A stretch of DNA of 64,000 bases from Beroe forskalii (taxonomy: Eukaryota; Ctenophora; Nuda; Beroida; Beroidae): positions 718,145 to 782,144 of the forward strand of contig WFMF01000049.1 of assembly GCA_011033025.1 (NCBI GenBank), read 5' to 3'. Made by a program: the position numbers and the translations under genes. Under the pieces are notes generated by a model. It saw only the letters and a program-made list of their open reading frames with translations. It was not told where the DNA came from and searched no databases. Below are positions 1 to 11,629 of this stretch, piece by piece; the stretch's first letter is position 1, and each line of letters opens with the position of its first letter.

Positions 1-316
1 GCTTTGCCCCAAGAAGGGCTTAAAACTTAAAAAGAACGGCAACTGTGTAGACTATTAGGGGCTAATGTAAAGATGATGATTGATGATTCATTGATGACAC
101 CTAGCTCTACGACCTGTATGTGTGGCAATACCTAAAACTTAGTCCATATACTGCTTTGGTGAACTAGGATATAAAATTGCTTCAGCCATGTCTATTGTCT
201 GATGAGTCATGGCCGATATTGCCAAAACATCAGGTTTTTGCTAATAATCTGAGGTCTACAATGAAATCTACAAGCCTCTTGGGCAGAGATGCAGAAATAG
301 CATTGGCCATCTTACT

Positions 317-845
317 ATTCTTCATCATATATATATTTATCTATGTAATTATGTTTGTCTGGCGTCTGTCCGGTCTGACACCACTCCGTAATGTATCAGA
401 AGACGTGAAATTAGACGCTTGACACCGGTTAACTAGACTATATGGATAGTATAGAACTGCCTCATCAGCAAATTCACAGTAGGTTATAAATATTTTGAAA
501 TAAGGTCTTAGGTACTGCTTTCTAGCAGGATCCAGGCTGTCCGGTCTGACATCACTTGCACAGAGCAGGATGTATATCATATGACTATATATAATTCTTC
601 ATCATATATATATATTTATCTATGTAATTATGTTTGTCTGGCGTCTGTCCGGTCTGACACCACTCCGTAATGTATCAGAAGACATGAAATTAGACCCTTG
701 ACACCGGTTAAACTAGACTATATATGCTTATATGGATAGTATAGCACTGCCTCATCAGCAAATTCACAGTAGGTTATAAATATTTTGAAATAAGGTACTG
801 CTTTCTAGCAGGACCCAGGCTGTCCGGTCTGACATCACTCGCAAC
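317..845. repeat. Direct tandem duplication, ~278-bp period, two copies
   Basis: Two copies, about 317-567 and 595-845, share the same order of landmarks: TTCTTCATCATATATATA, GTTTGTCTGGCGTCTGTCC, ACACCGGTTA and TTTCTAGCAGGA. They differ by small indels. No coding signal is seen; the short frames here shift between the copies. Nothing is recognised at 1-316. Confidence 0.85.
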
Positions 846-894
846 CCAATCGAATACTCGACCGGAGGTCGCGGGTTTTGCTAGTGTCTTATAA

Positions 895-1020
895 TGCACA
901 AAACATCAGTTTTTCGCCAATAACTTTGTTCTGGAGCATTTGAGGACATATGTTTATAAACATATGTCCTCAAATGCTCCAGAAGAAAGTTATGGGCGAA
1001 AAACTGATGTTTTGGGCATA
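895..1020. repeat. Long near-perfect palindrome
   Basis: About 60 bp either side of position ~958 are reverse complements of each other, with a perfect centre (GACATATGTTTATAAACATA and its continuation). The arms match the conserved block of the 176-bp satellite that follows (cccataactc...gcattttaggg), so this is two satellite fragments joined head to head at the array edge. Confidence 0.9.
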
Positions 1021-1104
1021 AATTCACATTTCGTACAAATCCAAAATCAAGCTTCAATGACCTTCCTGGGCCAAGATTGCTTCCACAATGCCTTGCAGGT
1101 GCCT

Positions 1105-2115
1105 AAAACACAGTTTTTTGCCCATAACTCGGTTCCTCAGCATTTTAGGGCATATGTTTGTTAACAAGTCGTCTATAAACATGGCCATTGCGCTTCTTTT
1201 AAGCCCTAAACGAAGTCTCTACGACCTTCCTGGGCCGAGATACAAAAATCGCTTCCACAATGTCTCGTGGGTGCCCCAAAAATCAGTTTTTCGCCCATAA
1301 CTCGGTTCCTCGGCATTTTAGAGCATATGTTCATTAACAAGTTGTATATCAACATGGTCATTGCGCTTCTTTTAAGCCCAAATAGAAGTCTTTACGACCT
1401 TCTTAGGCCTAGGCCGAGATACAAAAATCGCTTCCACAATGTCTCATGGTTGCCCGAAAAATCAGTTTTTCGCCCATAACTCGGTTCCTGAGCATTTTAG
1501 GGTATATGTTTATTAGCAAGTCGGCTATAAACATGGCCATTGCGCTTCTTTTAAGCCCTAAATGAAGTCTCTATGACCTTCCTGGGCTGAGATACAAGAA
1601 TCGCTTCCACAATGTCTCGTGGGTGCCCCAAAAATCAGTTTTTCGCCCATAACTCGGTTCCTCGGCATTTTAGAGCATATGTTCATTAACAAGTTGTATA
1701 TAAACATGGTCATTGCGCTTCTTTTAAGCCCAAATCGAAGTCTTTACGACCTTCCTAGGCCTAGGCCGAGATACAAAAATCGCTCCCACAATGTCTCGCA
1801 GGTGCCCAAAAAATCAGTTTTCCGCCCATAACTCGGTTCCTCGGCATTTTAGAGCATATGTTCATTAACAAGTCGTAAATAAACATGGCCATTGCGCTTC
1901 TTTTAAGCCCAATTCGAAGTCTTTACGACCTTCCTGGATCTAGATACAAAAATCGCTTCCACAATGTCTCGCGGGTGCCCAAAAAACAGTTTTTTGCCCA
2001 TAACTCTGTTCCTGAGCATTTTAGGCCATATGTTTATTGACAAGTCGTATATAAACATGGCCATTGCGCTTCTTTTAAGCCTAAAACGAAGTCTCTAAGA
2101 CCTTCCTGGGCCAAG
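1105..2115 (+). repeat. ~176-bp satellite, about six units
   Basis: The block CCCATAACTCGGTTCCT recurs near 1120, 1297, 1477, 1647, 1826 and 1997, a spacing of about 170-180 bp. Each unit also has ATGGYCATTGCGCTTCTTTT and ACGACCTTCCT. The three ~70-residue open frames here are one satellite frame read three times, not genes. Related, more diverged units lie at 47.9-48.4 kb, so the family is dispersed. Confidence 0.9.
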
Positions 2116-2204
2116 TTATGATTTTTCATAGGTCAGTCGGCTGCGCCTCAATTAAAAATTGATTTTTCGGCACTTTCCCCACCCTGGAAAGTCTTGGAAA
2201 GTTG

Positions 2205-2895
2205 CTAGATCGATTTTTTGGGCAAAAAACTATAGAAAACAGTCAAAATCGCTTGGTGTAGAATTTGTTCCGATTTTGGGCTATTTTCGGCCAGATTTGA
2301 CTGTACTAACCATTTTTGTTTAGGATTTTCAACCCTTTTCTGAAATGGTACCATTTTTGCCGGAGATTTTTTCTGGGCACTTTTCTGAAATGGTACCATT
2401 TTTGTTGAGGATTTTCGACCCTTTTCTTAAATGGTACCATGTTTGTTGACGATTTTCGACCCTTATCTGAAATGGTACCATTTTTGTTGACGATTTTCAG
2501 CCCTTTTCTGAAATGGTACCATTTTTGCTGAAGATTTTTTGGCACTTTTCGGAAATGGTACCATTTTTTGTTGACAATTTTCGACCCTTTTCTGAAATGG
2601 TACCTACCATTTTTGTTGAGGATTTTCAACCCTTTTCTGAAATGGTACCATTTTTGCTGAAAATTTTTGGCACTTTTCTGAAATGGTACCATTTTTGTTG
2701 AGGATTTTCGAACCTTTTCTTAAATGGTACCACTTTTTGTTGAGAAATTTTAAAATTCAATCAGAAACAGTACCATTTTTTAGAAAATTTTCCGATTTTT
2801 TTTCAAATGGTACCACTTTTGATGATTATTTTCGACCCTTTTCTGAAATGGTACCATTTTAGTTGTGGATTTTTGGCCCTATTTTGAAATGGTAC
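2205..2895. repeat. GGTACC-centred minisatellite (~38 bp unit)
   Basis: Around fifteen units of roughly 35-40 bp carry the self-complementary core AAATGGTACCATTT followed by TTGTTGAGGATTTTCGACCC or a variant. The core is a palindrome, so both strands give open frames rich in MVPF or KWYHFRK; these are repeat artefacts. Units become irregular after ~2740. Confidence 0.9.
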
Positions 2896-3068
2896 CCATT
2901 CAAACCCCCAAAAACCCCGAAGTGGATATAAAAAAAGCCAAATAGGGGTTTAATTTTTCGGGGTTTATGGGGGTTTTTCGAGGTTGGCCCCCCCCCCCAA
3001 AGCAAACAAAGTCAAAAAGGACAACACGGAAAACACAATCATGTCCGATTTGTGACAAATCGGACATG
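2896..3068. repeat. G/C tracts and a short perfect palindrome
   Basis: Runs of CCCCC, GGGGG and a poly-C tract at ~2989-2998 form an inverted pair around 2900-2990. At 3040-3068 there is a 13-bp-arm hairpin (CATGTCCGATTTG, loop tga). No gene is evident. From 3069 to 3930 I see only unique AT-rich sequence, with short GC-rich CGCGCG patches near 3500-3610. Confidence 0.7.
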
Positions 3069-3952
3069 TCCGTGATGTCCTTTTCTTTCGTTTTCTCTCA
3101 TTGTCAATATTCTCAGCTAAGTGACACTTAGGTAAGTACTAAAGTAGGAAATTGTCTAGACTTCCTTAATTATAGGTAGGTAATATACATTTAAATATCA
3201 TTCATTGTTCAGTCTTTGAAACTGAGTTGGCAAGTAACCTTACTGTTAACTGGTAGACAGGTAGAAACCACAGAATCGTTTTGGAATCATTGTCTGGACG
3301 ATTAAATTAAGGAATCAATGGGAATTGTATGATTTATAATGCCACTGCACAGTCGCATTTCATAATCTCAATTTCTTCAGAATCTCACGCATTTAACATG
3401 GCTACAGTACTTGAATTAACTATAACTAACCTGCAGAATTAATCAAGATCATACTTCCCATTGAAAATGACTTCTAAGCTGACTGATGTTATATCCACTC
3501 GCGTGCGCTTTTTGAAGACATTTTAGGTAGCGGGCGCGCGCGGCCCGGTAAAATATCTGCACGCTAAATTTGATATACCCAGCGGATATAGCCCGGCCCG
3601 CGAGAGCAGTTCTGCGTCGGTTGCCTCTTGGAAGAAAATATTTTTTGGTGCTAAACTGGCTGAGATCATTGAAAGTGTCCACAACAACAATTTTAGCAGC
3701 AAAATATCGATCATGAGGCAAAAAACTGGCAAATAGAAGGATTTTTGTGGAGTTGATTATCGACAAAAACATCGAGGCGATGGAAAGTTAAGAGTCAAAA
3801 CACTGAAACTGATATTCATCATTGTTCAGCAGTTTACTGAATCATGAAATTATGAGAAGTAGTTCAACTTCGAAATAGAATTAATAAATATTCAGTAAAT
3901 TATGTGGCCAACAGTAGACAAAAGTCGAGTCAAATAGCAGAGAAAACAGTGA

Positions 3953-4010
3953 ACTGCAGTGATAGCAGTGAAAGCAGTGATAGCAGTGAAAGCAGTGATA
4001 GCAGCAGTTC
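3953..4010. repeat. Short 18-bp tandem repeat (AGCAGTGA)
   Basis: GATAGCAGTGAAAGCAGT repeats about three times, with a partial copy. It gives a Cys/His/Tyr-rich minus-strand frame of no coding significance. Between 4011 and 4960 I see nothing beyond a CTCGGGCCCTTCGGGCCC hairpin at ~4684-4712. Confidence 0.8.
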
Positions 4011-4963
4011 TGTAAAATTCTGTAAAAGCAACCATTCCGAGAAAGAGAAGTAAAAAGATACAAAATCAAAAACGAGAGAATGAAATACAATATCATGAAA
4101 TAAAGTTAGAATTTGCATTTGTGTTGATCATTAATTGCATTGCCATGTTGTCATACACATTCTTCGGAAATAGCAAGAGGTGAGTGAGAGCAATACGTCA
4201 TTATCATTAGTAACAATGGTGCATTATTTTTTCTCACACACAGCGGATACGATGTAAAATAAATGCCGCCTAATTACCGCGACACTCTGATACATTGTGC
4301 AACTTCCCGTGAGAAAAATTTTGAGGGACACTTTATTCTATTGACTTACCATATTCAACCATGGTTATTACGTCATTCTCATTTGTCTATTATAACAGTG
4401 CTGCAGAGTTTCACCAAATGTAAATACGCTTATTTTAACCCATTTTCTTTCATCGTTTTGTATCTCTTTTCAAGTTCTGCTGTAACTAATGCGTTTCACA
4501 AAGTGACATGCTACCATTTTCCCCTTTGTTTGTTTTTTCCAATTATTGTTTGTTTTTCCAAGATTGCTAGTGTTTTAAGTTTAATTAACAGCATCTAACC
4601 ACATTTTTAGCCAATTATCCTTCGATTGCAAGACCTTTGAGATTGATCCATGCTTTGATTCGATTCGCCTTTAAAATTTTCGCCCTCGGGCCCTTCGGGC
4701 CCTCGGGCTCATAACTTCTACATAAGCTTTGCCAACCCCTTCGATCAAATACTTACGGTGCTTAATCGTGTTTGTATTGCATTTGTGAAAAATTAAATTT
4801 TTGTTAATTTGAGAAAAAACTCAATGTTATTATTGCAAAACCTTCCTATGTGTGTTCAAATCTTCGAGGATTTACTTGAACATTCAACTTTTTTCATCTT
4901 AGATGTGCCATTCTCCCAAAAAGCTCACGCGAGTGGATATATACCATATACTCCTCGCCTCAT

Positions 4964-5098
4964 GGGCTGAATTTCGTATAGCACTCGGGCTCTTCGAGCC
5001 CTGCGTGCTATACGATATATATCCCACTCGGGCTAGCGCCCTCGAGGGATATATTTTCATATCGCACGCGCATGCGCGTGCGATATGAAATTCAGCCC
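4964..5098. repeat. Nested palindrome cluster (three inverted repeats)
   Basis: An outer pair, GGGCTGAATTTC (4964-4975) and GAAATTCAGCCC (5087-5098), encloses a hairpin with 10-bp outer arms CGTATAGCAC/GTGCTATACG (4975-5014) and a perfect 36-bp palindrome at 5055-5090 centred on GCGCATGCGC. The whole could extrude as a three-way or cruciform structure. I find no terminal inverted repeat or target duplication identifying it as a known transposon. Confidence 0.85.
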
Positions 5099-6787
5099 TA
5101 GAGGCTGCGGGTATATGTATATATATCTTCCAAAGAACCACACCATTCTATAATATTATGTTAATATGTGTCCTTTCCCAGCTTCCCCTCGGTGTCTCCG
5201 TAGTGAGGATTAATTTTAACTATCTATCCCACGGCTTGATTACTATCATGATGTGTCACATATATTAGTGGATGTCACTATAAGACCCTATCTAATTGAG
5301 ATGTAATCGGCCACGTTACTATCAATAGCCTGGTCGAGCTAACGCCATTGTACCTTCGCTAATAAATACAGATCTTCTAATTACCGGATTGTTGTTAAAA
5401 TGAGTTATGTATGAGTTGCAATTAATAGAGCTATAAAGCATTAGTGCAGTGACTTTGTTACCTGAGTTATAATATCATCGCGTGTCAGTGTCACTTGGAC
5501 ACTTGCTACTTTTCCCTACTTATAAGATAGGTAGATATAGGTAGACAATATATAGGGATACTTTCCGAGGGATGCTTTCCGAGGGCGCAGCTCGAGGGGT
5601 GTATACTGTATCCGGTTTGGATTGACAGCAGCCGAAACGGCGAGGGTCTTAACCCGCTTAATACCCGATCAGGTGAGTGTCTATGAGTCTATGTATCGTG
5701 GAAGCATAGACACCAATGAAAACGTCTAAAGCCATTGCAGTTGAGTATCAGTTGCCAGTATCAGGAATGATGCTGTTAGTTTATTTAATTAAGTGTGTGT
5801 ATGGTTATAACTGTGTGGGGGTTCCCCAAATTGTGTGTTGGCGTGTTGCAATAGGTACTAACAAATCATCTTATAACAAGTTGGATTTTAAAAGTTTTAT
5901 TAGTTTATTGTGAATTTATCATTGCAACACCTATATAATTTGAACTTTTATTAATGGATTAAACTCACACAAATTAACTACTACTTAATTTCAATTGAGA
6001 ATACATCTAGTTAACAGAGTTGTGTTAAGTGCCGCACCATATAATTACATAATTACCAATTACCCCACTACCCTGTTAAACTCTATCAAAAGAACCATTT
6101 CCCGGGGTCCCTGCCAAGTTGCTTTGTGCGGGAACACCTCTTTATTAAAATATGACCTTGAGATGCTCAATTATCGCGAAATCAGATATCTTCTTACCCC
6201 GGTCTGCTCTCATTGGTACACAATGAGCAATGGGTGTCACAGATGGGCCAGATAGCTCCGGAGTTCCCTAACACTGGCCGTACATGAGCTATCATTATTG
6301 TCGGTAATCTGCACGCCTCATTGCTCCTTCACAAAGATACCCAACTCCCATAATTTCCTATAATTTCACTAGACTTAGTCCCAGCTGCTGCCGGTGAACA
6401 TGATACTTGTACACTCGATCAGCTAGGTACTAAGATGCCTTCTGTTGCTTGGTCGTGGCCCCCAGGAATGAATTTCGTTCAAATAATTGTAAGTGGTGAA
6501 ATCAAGCCGAGGTTTGAAAGTTCTTGTTACAGTAAGTAGATTCCTGTTATGTCTCGCTGTTATCAAGTTATTGCCACTGCTGAAGGTTTACAACGCCAGT
6601 TTTATCCCTCAGAATCCCGATTCCAATCTCGCCTAATTCTAAGTAAGTTTGCAAATGCACACTTCCTGCAAGTTCATAGTTTTTATTTCTAGAATAATCC
6701 CTGTGCATACCTATTAAAGTTATTTCTTTATTTGTTATTTCGTTGCATCCCCTCTAGAATAATGTGTCACGTCTCTACCTCTAGTGT
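5099..6787. other. No gene recognised
   Basis: AT-rich sequence between the palindrome cluster and the 3' end of the minus-strand glycosyltransferase. It contains short open frames (up to ~86 codons) without recognisable domains and no clear transposon ends. It may hold the 3' UTR of the downstream minus-strand gene near 6.7 kb, but no polyadenylation site can be fixed. Confidence 0.5.
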
Positions 6788-8433
6788 CTACACTTTGCGT
6801 TTGTAAAAGCCCCACCGCCATGAAAACAGCTGTATATACCGCATGTCCCAGGATCGTTTTTTGTCTCGGAAAACCGGCTCCTCCCTTAAGTAATGGAATC
6901 GTTTCTTATTGTGAATCACTTTGAATTCCGGACATAAAGCGACCTTCATCCCTTCAGCTCGAAACCTCAGGAATATGTCCTTGTGCTCCTTCTTCTTAAG
7001 TTCTGCGCTCCACCCACCCACCCTCTGCATATCCTTGGTTTTGGCAACGAAGAAATTATGCGTCATGTCACATCGTAGACACTTGGGGAAATTAACAATG
7101 GGTTCTGGGCTTGCCTCACACGATCCACTGTGGACCCAATTGCAACCTCTTGTGTATATGCGAGCATCTTGACACAGCGTAGTATTAAAGATGAAATTTC
7201 CGATGAAGTTTTCATGTCCATGTGTTGTGGACCTGCCACCAGCAACTGAAGCATCAGTGGTATCCAGTAACTCAACCAGACCTGCAATGTCAGTGTGAAG
7301 GTCAAATATAGCATCATCATCGAAGAGGCCAGTGTAGGTGGTTTGTACCATTCTGACCCCTATGTTCCTGCCTTCTGCTATCCCGACATTGCTCTCCTCA
7401 CCCACCACGTAAGTGAGAAGTGGGGTGCTTAGTAGCTGGTCCAACACCCCATCCGCATACTCCACCTCAGCATCGTCCACTACAATCATAGGCAGGTGGT
7501 AGCCCAACACCCGCTTGATGCTCTGTGCCAGGTCCAGCACTAGAGGCACCCGGCCACCTGTCTTCAGTACTATTGTTACACAGTCTGCCAGGTGCACGCA
7601 CCGAGTGATTTCCTCGGGAGGCAGGGGAAGGACGGGCGGGGCTCTGTTAAAGGCGAGTGCTGGCATGTCACAGCCATCAGCAGTCTCAGGGGGTGGGTGG
7701 AGCAGCGCTTTGCGGTCCTGAAACGAAAAGTTCACTTGAAAATGGAAAGTTGGTGTCATTGAACATGAATTTTATAATTTAGTTCTCTCAATGAAAATTT
7801 CCAAATGCAAATATGAGATAGCTGATTTGTACGTACCTCCAAGAAAGCATTTTCGTCTTGCAAAATCATCTGAGATAGTACTTTGTGGCAGTCTGTCAGA
7901 GCTACTCTGTCCGACCTTGCCTTCGCACCCATCAATTTAAGAGACTCGACATTGCCTTTGAAGGTGTCAGGGACGGGCGTCAGACAATGCCCAGTCACTG
8001 TTTGAAGAGTGGTGGTGTTTAGTACGAGGAAGGTGAGAGAAAGTGGGCTGCATTCCCCCACCACGACAAACCACTCGTGTGAGGGGTCTGACATGACACA
8101 CATACCACTGGCAGCGTGTTTCAGCCATCCCTGTCGTGTGAACCTGAAGCTGTGAGCTGCACGAGGGTTGCACCACCCAGGAACCAGCTGGTGCTCCTTG
8201 TCCAGCACCAGACAGAAACCCACCCACTCGTTAATGATTCGGAATGAACTGTCTTCTGTCTCTGTTTGGGAGGCTGATCCTGTACTCCGGAATGGGGACG
8301 TGACGAGATTCAGGGGAGCAAAGTCCATACCCACTTTGTTATGAAAGTATACAAGAAGTTGTGCGGAGATAACAAGGCATGTCAGAACAACCAAAATCTT
8401 TTTCAGCAATAATTTGACATTGCTCAGAAACAT
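6788..8433 (-). CDS. GT2-type beta-1,4-GalNAc-transferase-like protein, copy 1 (two exons)
   Basis: Predicted type II Golgi glycosyltransferase of 508 residues. Exon 1 is 8433-7837 and exon 2 is 7717-6788 on the minus strand, with a 119-bp intron (GTACGT...TTTCAG, phase 0). The start at 8433 is chosen because it aligns with the start of the divergent paralogue; the frame is open 25 codons further upstream. A signal-anchor helix (KKILVVLTCLVISAQLLVYF) is followed by a Cys/Trp-rich region of about 100 residues resembling a ricin-type lectin fold. Then comes a catalytic domain with IVVDD, NVGIAEGRNIGV, a FDDDA metal-binding motif, RCDMTHNFFV and GGWSAELKKKEHKD. The family resemblance (B4GALNT1/2-like) is judged by eye. 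Notably the EHED motif of the paralogue is EHKD here, so an acidic residue at the likely catalytic-base region is lost. The acceptor sugar is unknown. Confidence 0.85.
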
Positions 8434-9438
8434 CTCTCCTTGGAAAGCCTTGGAAGACCTCAAATTGGTGTGCGGTATAATTATCATAAAACTATGATAC
8501 ATTATCAAAGATTTGTGGAAATAATACGTTTCAACTATTGAATCTAACGTCTGAAGATGGTGTTATAAGTGGAAAATACTTAATATTTTACTGAAAAATG
8601 ATCTGCTTTTGATCTGAGAATAAAGAAAAGCTAAATTGTATAAAACTGGTTGATTGAACGAGTAGAGTCGGTTAATGTAGCAAAAAATTCAAGAAAACGT
8701 CAATAAAAGGTAAATGAGAACGATGTATACGAATGAACAACCATCCAATCGACGATAATGTCAATGTTATAACTTCCTTGTTGCATGTTTTGAATGTTTG
8801 TAAACATGAAAGTATAGCTATCAAATTATTTCATATTTTATTATTGACTTCATTATTGTAAGTAATGCCCCTGGAATGAATGTTATTGCCCAATTATCGG
8901 CAAAAAATTCTGCACACACCAATTTTAAACCACCCACACTCTCCCAAATGTTTACCCAACCTCACTCCCCTAACCAATGGTTTACAAATCCAACTGGTTT
9001 ATATCCCATTACTATAACATTGTTCTCAGAATTCTGTTGTTTTATTATTCAGTTTAGGTTTATATCCCAAGCTGAAACCAGCAACTTTTAACTTGAATTT
9101 AAACGTTCCAGCCAATTTTCAAAAAATTTTCAAATGGCCTAGTAGTGTGGGTGGGTGAACTGGTGGTGAAGTTTGGTGTGCTTAAAACCACGGGGGGTTC
9201 GTTGCCAATGGGTAGGCGGTAACATTCTTACATTCTTTCAGGGGGTATTACTTATCATCAAGAATTCAAAAGTAAGATATTTGATAATAAAGAACTTGAT
9301 AGCTGCACTTCCATGTTTACAAACATTCCACACATGCAACTATGAAATTGTAGCATTGAACTTATCATGAATTGGGTGGTTGTTTATACTTATAAACCAT
9401 TACATTGACTGTTTTTAATTTTTTTTGCTACAAGGGGT
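8434..9438. promoter_or_regulatory. Shared intergenic region of the divergent glycosyltransferase pair
   Basis: About 1 kb separates the two start codons. Parts of both halves are homologous in inverted orientation: for example TCATGTTTACAAACATTC near 8790-8812 (minus) matches CCATGTTTACAAACATTCC near 9311-9330, and TTTTTTGCTACA occurs on both sides. So the upstream regions were duplicated with the genes. Just before the plus-strand start, a pyrimidine run ending in CTACAAG at ~9435 could be a 3' splice site, hinting at a 5'-UTR intron. No TATA box is asserted. Confidence 0.5.
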
Positions 9439-11057
9439 ATGTTTCGCACCAAATTTTTGCTGAAAAAGATTTTGGTTGTTCTGACATGCCTTGTTTTCTC
9501 CGCACAACTCCTTGTATACTTTCATAACAAAGTGGGTATAGACTTTGCTCCCCTGAATCTCGTCACGTCCCCATTCCGGAGTACAGGATCAGCTCCCCAA
9601 ACAGTGACAGAGGACAGTTCATTCCGTATCATTAACAAGTGGGTGGGTTTCTGTCTGGTGCCGGACAAGGAGCACCAGCTGGTTCCTGGGTGGTGCAACC
9701 CTCGTGCAGCTCACAGCTTCAGGTTCACACGACAGGGATGGCTGAAACACGCTGCCAGTGGTATGTGTGTCATGTCAGACCCCTCACACGAGTGGTTTGT
9801 CGTGGTGGGGGAATGCAGCCCACTTTCTCTCACCTTCCTCGTACTAAACACCACCACTCTTCAAACAGTGACTGGGCATTGTCTGACGCCCGTCCCTGAC
9901 ACCTTCAAAGGCAATGTCGAGTCTCCTAAATTGATGGGTTTGAAGGCTAGATCGGACAGGGTAGCTCTGACAGACTGCCACATGGTACTATCTCAGATGA
10001 TTTTGCAAGACGAAAATGCTTTCTTTGAGGTACGTAAAAATTAGACATTTTCATGGAGAGAACTAAATTATAAAATTCATGTTCAATGACACCAACTTTC
10101 CATTTTCAAGTGAACTTTTCGTTTCAGGACCGCAAAGCGCTGCTCCACCCACCCCCTGAGACTGCTGATGGCTGTGACATGCCAGCACTCGCTTTTAACA
10201 GAGCCCCGCCCGTCCTTCCCCTGCCTCCCGAGGAAATCACTCGGTGCGTGCACCTGGCAGACTGTGTAACAATAGTCCTGAAGACAGGTGGCCGGGTGCC
10301 TCTAGTGCTGGACCTGGCACAGAGCATCAAGCGGGTGCTGGGCTACCACCTGCCTATGATTGTAGTGGACGATGCTGAGGTGGAGTATGCGGATGGGGTG
10401 TTGGATCAGCTACTCAGCACCCCACTTCTCACTTACGTGGTGGGTGAGGAGAGCAATGTCGGGATAGCAGAAGGCAGGAACATAGGGGTCAGAATGGTAC
10501 AAACCACATACACTGGCCTCTTCGATGATGATGCTAAATTTGACCATCACACTGACATTGCAGGTCTGGTTGAGTTACTGGATACCACTGATGCTTCAGT
10601 TGCTGGTGGTAGGTCGACAACTCATGGAAATGAAAACTTCATCGGAAATTTCATCTTTAATACTACACTTTGTCAAGATGCTCACGAATACGTACGAGAT
10701 ATCAAATGGCGCCACAGTGGATCGTGTGAAGAAAGCCCAGAACCCGTTGTTAATTTCCCCAAGTGTCTACGATGTGACATGACGCACAATTTCTTCGTTG
10801 CCAAAACCAAGGATATGCAGAGGGTGGGTGGGTGGAGCGCAGAACTCAAGAAGAGGGAGCACGAGGACATTTTCCTGAGGTTCCGAGCTGAAGGGATGAA
10901 GGTCGTTTTATGTCCGGAATTCAAAGTGATTCACAATAACAAACGAGCTCATTACCAAACTAAAGGGTCGGTTTTCCGCAATAAAAAACGATACTGGAAA
11001 AAGCGGTATATACAGCTGTTTTTGTGGCGGTGGGGTTTTTACAAACGCAAGGTATAG
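9439..11057 (+). CDS. GT2-type beta-1,4-GalNAc-transferase-like protein, copy 2 (two exons)
   Basis: Predicted 506-residue type II membrane glycosyltransferase. Exon 1 is 9439-10029, exon 2 is 10128-11057; the 98-bp intron starts GTACGT and ends TTTCAG, phase 0. The short cytosolic tail MFRTKF is followed by a signal anchor (residues ~9-28), a lectin-like Cys/Trp-rich region (~55-165) and a GT2-type catalytic domain. Visible motifs are VDD (278-279), NVGIAEGRNIGV, FDDDA (330-332), RCDMTHNFFV (~412-421), GGW (431-433) and EHED (441-444). The last resembles the metal/base motif of beta-1,4-GalNAc-transferases. It would transfer a sugar, probably GalNAc, to a glycan in the Golgi lumen; donor and acceptor are inferred. 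It diverges from copy 1 mostly in the last ~150 residues. No frameshift or stop is seen, so both copies look functional. Both keep the same KRKV C-terminus and stop. Confidence 0.87.
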
Positions 11058-11539
11058 ATGCTATAGAGGTATAGTGACGACAGATTTCACAATATCCATT
11101 ATTCCAAATGGATACAACGACATAAAAAATTGTTCACATTAAAAAATTGTTTTGTTGTTCCACTTTCGGAAGTTTGACTGCCCAGAATTGATGTTAGACA
11201 CTCACTTTTCCAGCTTGTCGAACTTGCAGTCGCCAACTGACTGAAATCCTCACACAGTCTTAATAATGCTCAACATATTTACTCCTGTCGAACTTTGTGA
11301 CTTTAGCAAACTGAGTTTTGAAACCCAGAAGTTCGACAGCTTTTATTGGCTTACTTTTACCAGGAAAAGCTCCTTTTAAAATTTAAAGTTTACCTTTTGG
11401 CACTCCTACTTGTTTACCCACCCACGTCTCACACTCTGCAATTAATTAATTACTCACCCAAACTCCCGCCATTGTTAAGTCACCCACAACGCATTTGATA
11501 ACCCTCCTAGCTCCTGCACGCCAACAAATGGGCAAAATG

Positions 11540-11629
11540 AGCGATCCGTCTAGGCTAGTATCACCCAGTATCGCGCCAGTAGCATGCCAGTAGCACGCCA
11601 GTATCACCCAGTATCGCGCCAGTAGCATG
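11540..11629. repeat. GCCAGTAGCAC minisatellite, left part
   Basis: Units of ~10-13 bp such as GCCAGTAGCATG, GCCAGTAGCAC and CCAGTATCAC. The array is interrupted by the element at 11630-12741 and resumes at 12742-12900. The ~64-codon minus frame over it is not a gene. Between 11058 and 11539 I see nothing notable. Confidence 0.9.

Larger units (their letters stand above)
6788..11057. repeat. Inverted duplication carrying the glycosyltransferase pair
   Basis: The arms (about 6788-8850 and 9290-11057) hold head-to-head copies of the same gene, including the intron and part of the upstream sequence. Coding identity is very high in exon 1 and the first half of exon 2, and lower toward the C-terminus. 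About 250 bp between the upstream homology and the start codon of the minus copy has no counterpart in the plus copy. Beyond the stop codons the homology fades quickly. Confidence 0.9.

Noticed and set aside
4263..4598. 111-codon plus-strand frame with hydrophobic stretches
   Set aside because: AT-rich composition explains the hydrophobicity. No splice sites, domain or homologous copy supports it.
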